Under the pieces are notes generated by a model that saw only the letters and a program-made list of their open reading frames with translations, was not told the origin of the DNA and did not search any database. From contig NZ_BNEL01000001.1 in the NCBI RefSeq assembly GCF_018327685.1, forward strand, positions 5,767,501 through 5,831,500: a stretch of DNA of 64,000 nucleotides, read 5' to 3'. This DNA is from Streptomyces sp. TS71-3. GTDB lineage: Bacteria > Actinomycetota > Actinomycetes > Streptomycetales > Streptomycetaceae. Position 1 is the stretch's first letter; every line of letters begins with the position of its first letter. The position numbers and the translations under genes were made by a program. Positions 62,860 to 64,000 of this stretch are shown here, piece by piece.

Positions 62860-63727
62860 GGGCCCCCGCCTCCTGGCGGACGGTTCCCGCGGCGTGGGCT
62901 TCGAGCGCCTCGGCGACCGTGTCCGAGAGGAGCGCGGCGAGGGCGCTCGGAGCGCCGGCGGTGCCGCCCGCCTCGACGATCTCGCGCAGGTCCTTGCGCC
63001 AGGGCCGGTCCTCCGGCGCGACCCCGGCCGCGTCGTAGTCACGCGCGACGCGGTCGAAGAACCCCCAGTTCCTGACGACCCACGTGTCGGCCGTCCCCGT
63101 CGAGATCGCCCGGAGCAGCGCCTCCTCCTCGACGCCGTACGCGGCCCCGATCCGGATACCGTCCAACGCACCGGCGAGCGCGGCGAACATGACGAGCTGA
63201 TTGGCGAGCTTGACCGCGGCACCCGCGCCGACCGGACCGAGGTGGTGCACGACGGAAGCGACCGTGCCGAGGTACGGCCGGGCGCCGTCCAGCGAGGGAC
63301 GGTCAGCACCCGCGAACGCGGTGAGATCGCCCGCTCTGGCCCGGTCCGCCCCGCCGGTGACCGGCGCGTCGACGTATCCCGCGCCGCGCGCCGTCACGAG
63401 GTCCGCCAGCTCCCGGGTCCGCTCGGGGAGCACCGTGCTGTGCACGACGACACGGTGGTCCGCGCCGAGACGGTCGAGGAGCCCGCTCTCGAACACCTCA
63501 AGGATCGCCCGCTCGTCGGGTACGGCGAACGCCACGACGCGACACGCCGCCAGCTCCTCGGGCGACGCTTCCCGCGCACCCGCATCCGTCAGCACGGCAG
63601 TCCGCTCGGCCGAACGGTCAAACGCCCGTACGCGCCACCCTTCCGCCAGGAGGCGCAACCCCATGGCCTGGCCCAGGTTCCCGAGTCCCACCAGACCGAC
63701 GGCCCCTTCGTCCGTTGTCGGCGCCAC
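62846..63727 (-). CDS. beta-hydroxyacid dehydrogenase (3-hydroxyisobutyrate dehydrogenase/tartronate-semialdehyde reductase family)
   Basis: A 293-aa NAD(P)-dependent enzyme. Cofactor motif GLVGLGNLGQAM, substrate motif DAPVTGGADRARAGDLTAF, and catalytic Lys in GAGAAVKLANQLVMFA are complete. It oxidises a 3-hydroxy acid to a semialdehyde or the reverse. GTG at 63727 with GGAGG eight bases upstream. First gene of the eight-gene operon and divergent from GntR. Confidence 0.93.
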   Translation of the reverse strand: MAPTTDEGAVGLVGLGNLGQAMGLRLLAEGWRVRAFDRSAERTAVLTDAGAREASPEELAACRVVAFAVPDERAILEVFESGLLDRLGADHRVVVHSTVLPERTRELADLVTARGAGYVDAPVTGGADRARAGDLTAFAGADRPSLDGARPYLGTVASVVHHLGPVGAGAAVKLANQLVMFAALAGALDGIRIGAAYGVEEEALLRAISTGTADTWVVRNWGFFDRVARDYDAAGVAPEDRPWRKDLREIVEAGGTAGAPSALAALLSDTVAEALEAHAAGTVRQEAGAHDHR

Positions 63728-63819
63728 GCGTGATCCTCCCTCGTCCTTGAAGTTGGATGCGTTTCCGGGGGGCGAGGCCGCGGTGGTGCTCAGCTCGACG
63801 GCGTCGTCTCACCGATCCT

Positions 63820-63858
63820 GTCTATTGTCTACAAGTTGCTGGCGTCTATTGTCTACAA
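63820..63858. promoter_or_regulatory. two 15-bp direct repeats, probable GntR operators
   Basis: GTCTATTGTCTACAA at 63820-63834 and again at 63844-63858, repeating every 24 bp. Each contains TTGT-N2-ACAA, a usual GntR/FCD half-palindrome. They lie between the dehydrogenase start (63727) and the GntR start (63928), so one regulator could control both directions. Confidence 0.7.
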
Positions 63859-63927
63859 CAGACAAGGAACCACGGCAAGACCTTTCACACGGATACAGTG
63901 AGCAATCCAGCAGCGGGAGGAAGCGGC

Positions 63928-64000
63928 ATGGCGTCGAGCAGCGGAAACGGCGGAACCGAAGGAGATGACCGCGTTCTCCGCGCGCCGAGCCTCGTGTCCC
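63928..64000 (+). CDS. GntR-family regulator, start only (cut by the window end)
   Basis: ATG at 63928 with GGGAGG seven bases upstream opens a frame of at least 24 codons, ending at the window edge. The visible sequence, ending DDRVLRAPSLVS, matches how FCD-type GntR proteins begin just before the winged helix. It is divergent from the catabolic operon and adjacent to the direct repeats, so it is the likely operon regulator. Identity rests on few residues and context. Confidence 0.6.
   Translation, partial: MASSSGNGGTEGDDRVLRAPSLVS

Overview
The window is high-GC actinobacterial DNA, almost certainly a Streptomyces chromosome. Coding regions have strong G/C bias at third positions, GTG and TTG starts are common, and several typical Streptomyces families occur: XRE/DUF397 pairs, a DUF574-type methyltransferase, RsbW-like ATPases, and ABC sugar transporters without their own ATPase. 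No rRNA, tRNA, CRISPR array or phage was seen. The content is accessory: regulators, hydrolases and catabolic clusters.

1-13.4 kb: a GntR regulator, a small secreted protein, an unusual Gfo/Idh/MocA oxidoreductase, an RsbW-like ATPase translationally coupled to a DUF6624 protein, and an SDR. The SDR stop codon lies in a CTAG at the end of a 228-bp MITE-like element. An intact 1545-bp IS4-type insertion sequence is inserted at the CTAG on the other side of that element. A related non-coding element lies at 1708-1917. Next come an HTH/TPR-like regulator, an XRE/DUF397 pair, an unknown protein, a DUF574-type methyltransferase, and two unknown proteins in one reading frame separated by a single TGA.

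13.6-26.1 kb: M55 D-aminopeptidase, secreted PL3 pectate lyase, alpha/beta hydrolase, MOSC protein, SDR, and a Clp-N/HTH protein that appears to be leaderless behind a palindromic promoter. A PadR regulator, sulfatase and D-mannonate dehydratase follow, suggesting use of sulfated or uronic sugars. A GDSL hydrolase and ornithine aminotransferase follow on the minus strand.

26.3-49.4 kb: the most interesting region. Four places carry an almost identical palindromic operator built from ATAGCC/GGCTAT halves. They lie upstream of an amino-acid ABC binding protein, of a beta-decarboxylating dehydrogenase/ALDH/cupin/cyclase operon, between a GntR regulator and a divergent hydrolase, and upstream of an aconitase/metallo-hydrolase/kinase-phospholyase operon. 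I infer that the GntR protein (31863-32531) controls one catabolic regulon. It would take up a nitrogenous compound and process it by hydrolysis, by phosphorylation and phospho-elimination (a fused hydroxylysine-kinase-like/phospholyase enzyme), by aldehyde oxidation, and by an aconitase-type isomerisation paired with oxidative decarboxylation. The substrate is unknown. Two self-contained pairs (QOR/TetR and DUF2975/XRE) sit inside it. At its edge lie a gamma-glutamyltransferase, an RpiR regulator and a PLP dehydratase.

49.5-55.7 kb: CopD-like membrane protein, PPK2, a PPOX-family protein, a divergent LysR/YeiH-like pair and a quinone-oxidoreductase-like protein.

55.9-64 kb: a tight eight-gene minus-strand operon. 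It encodes a beta-hydroxyacid dehydrogenase, two sugar-type ABC permeases, a lipoprotein binding protein, a CaiB CoA-transferase, a crotonase, an amidohydrolase and an RraA-like protein. It is divergent from a GntR gene cut by the window edge, and two 15-bp direct repeats lie between them.
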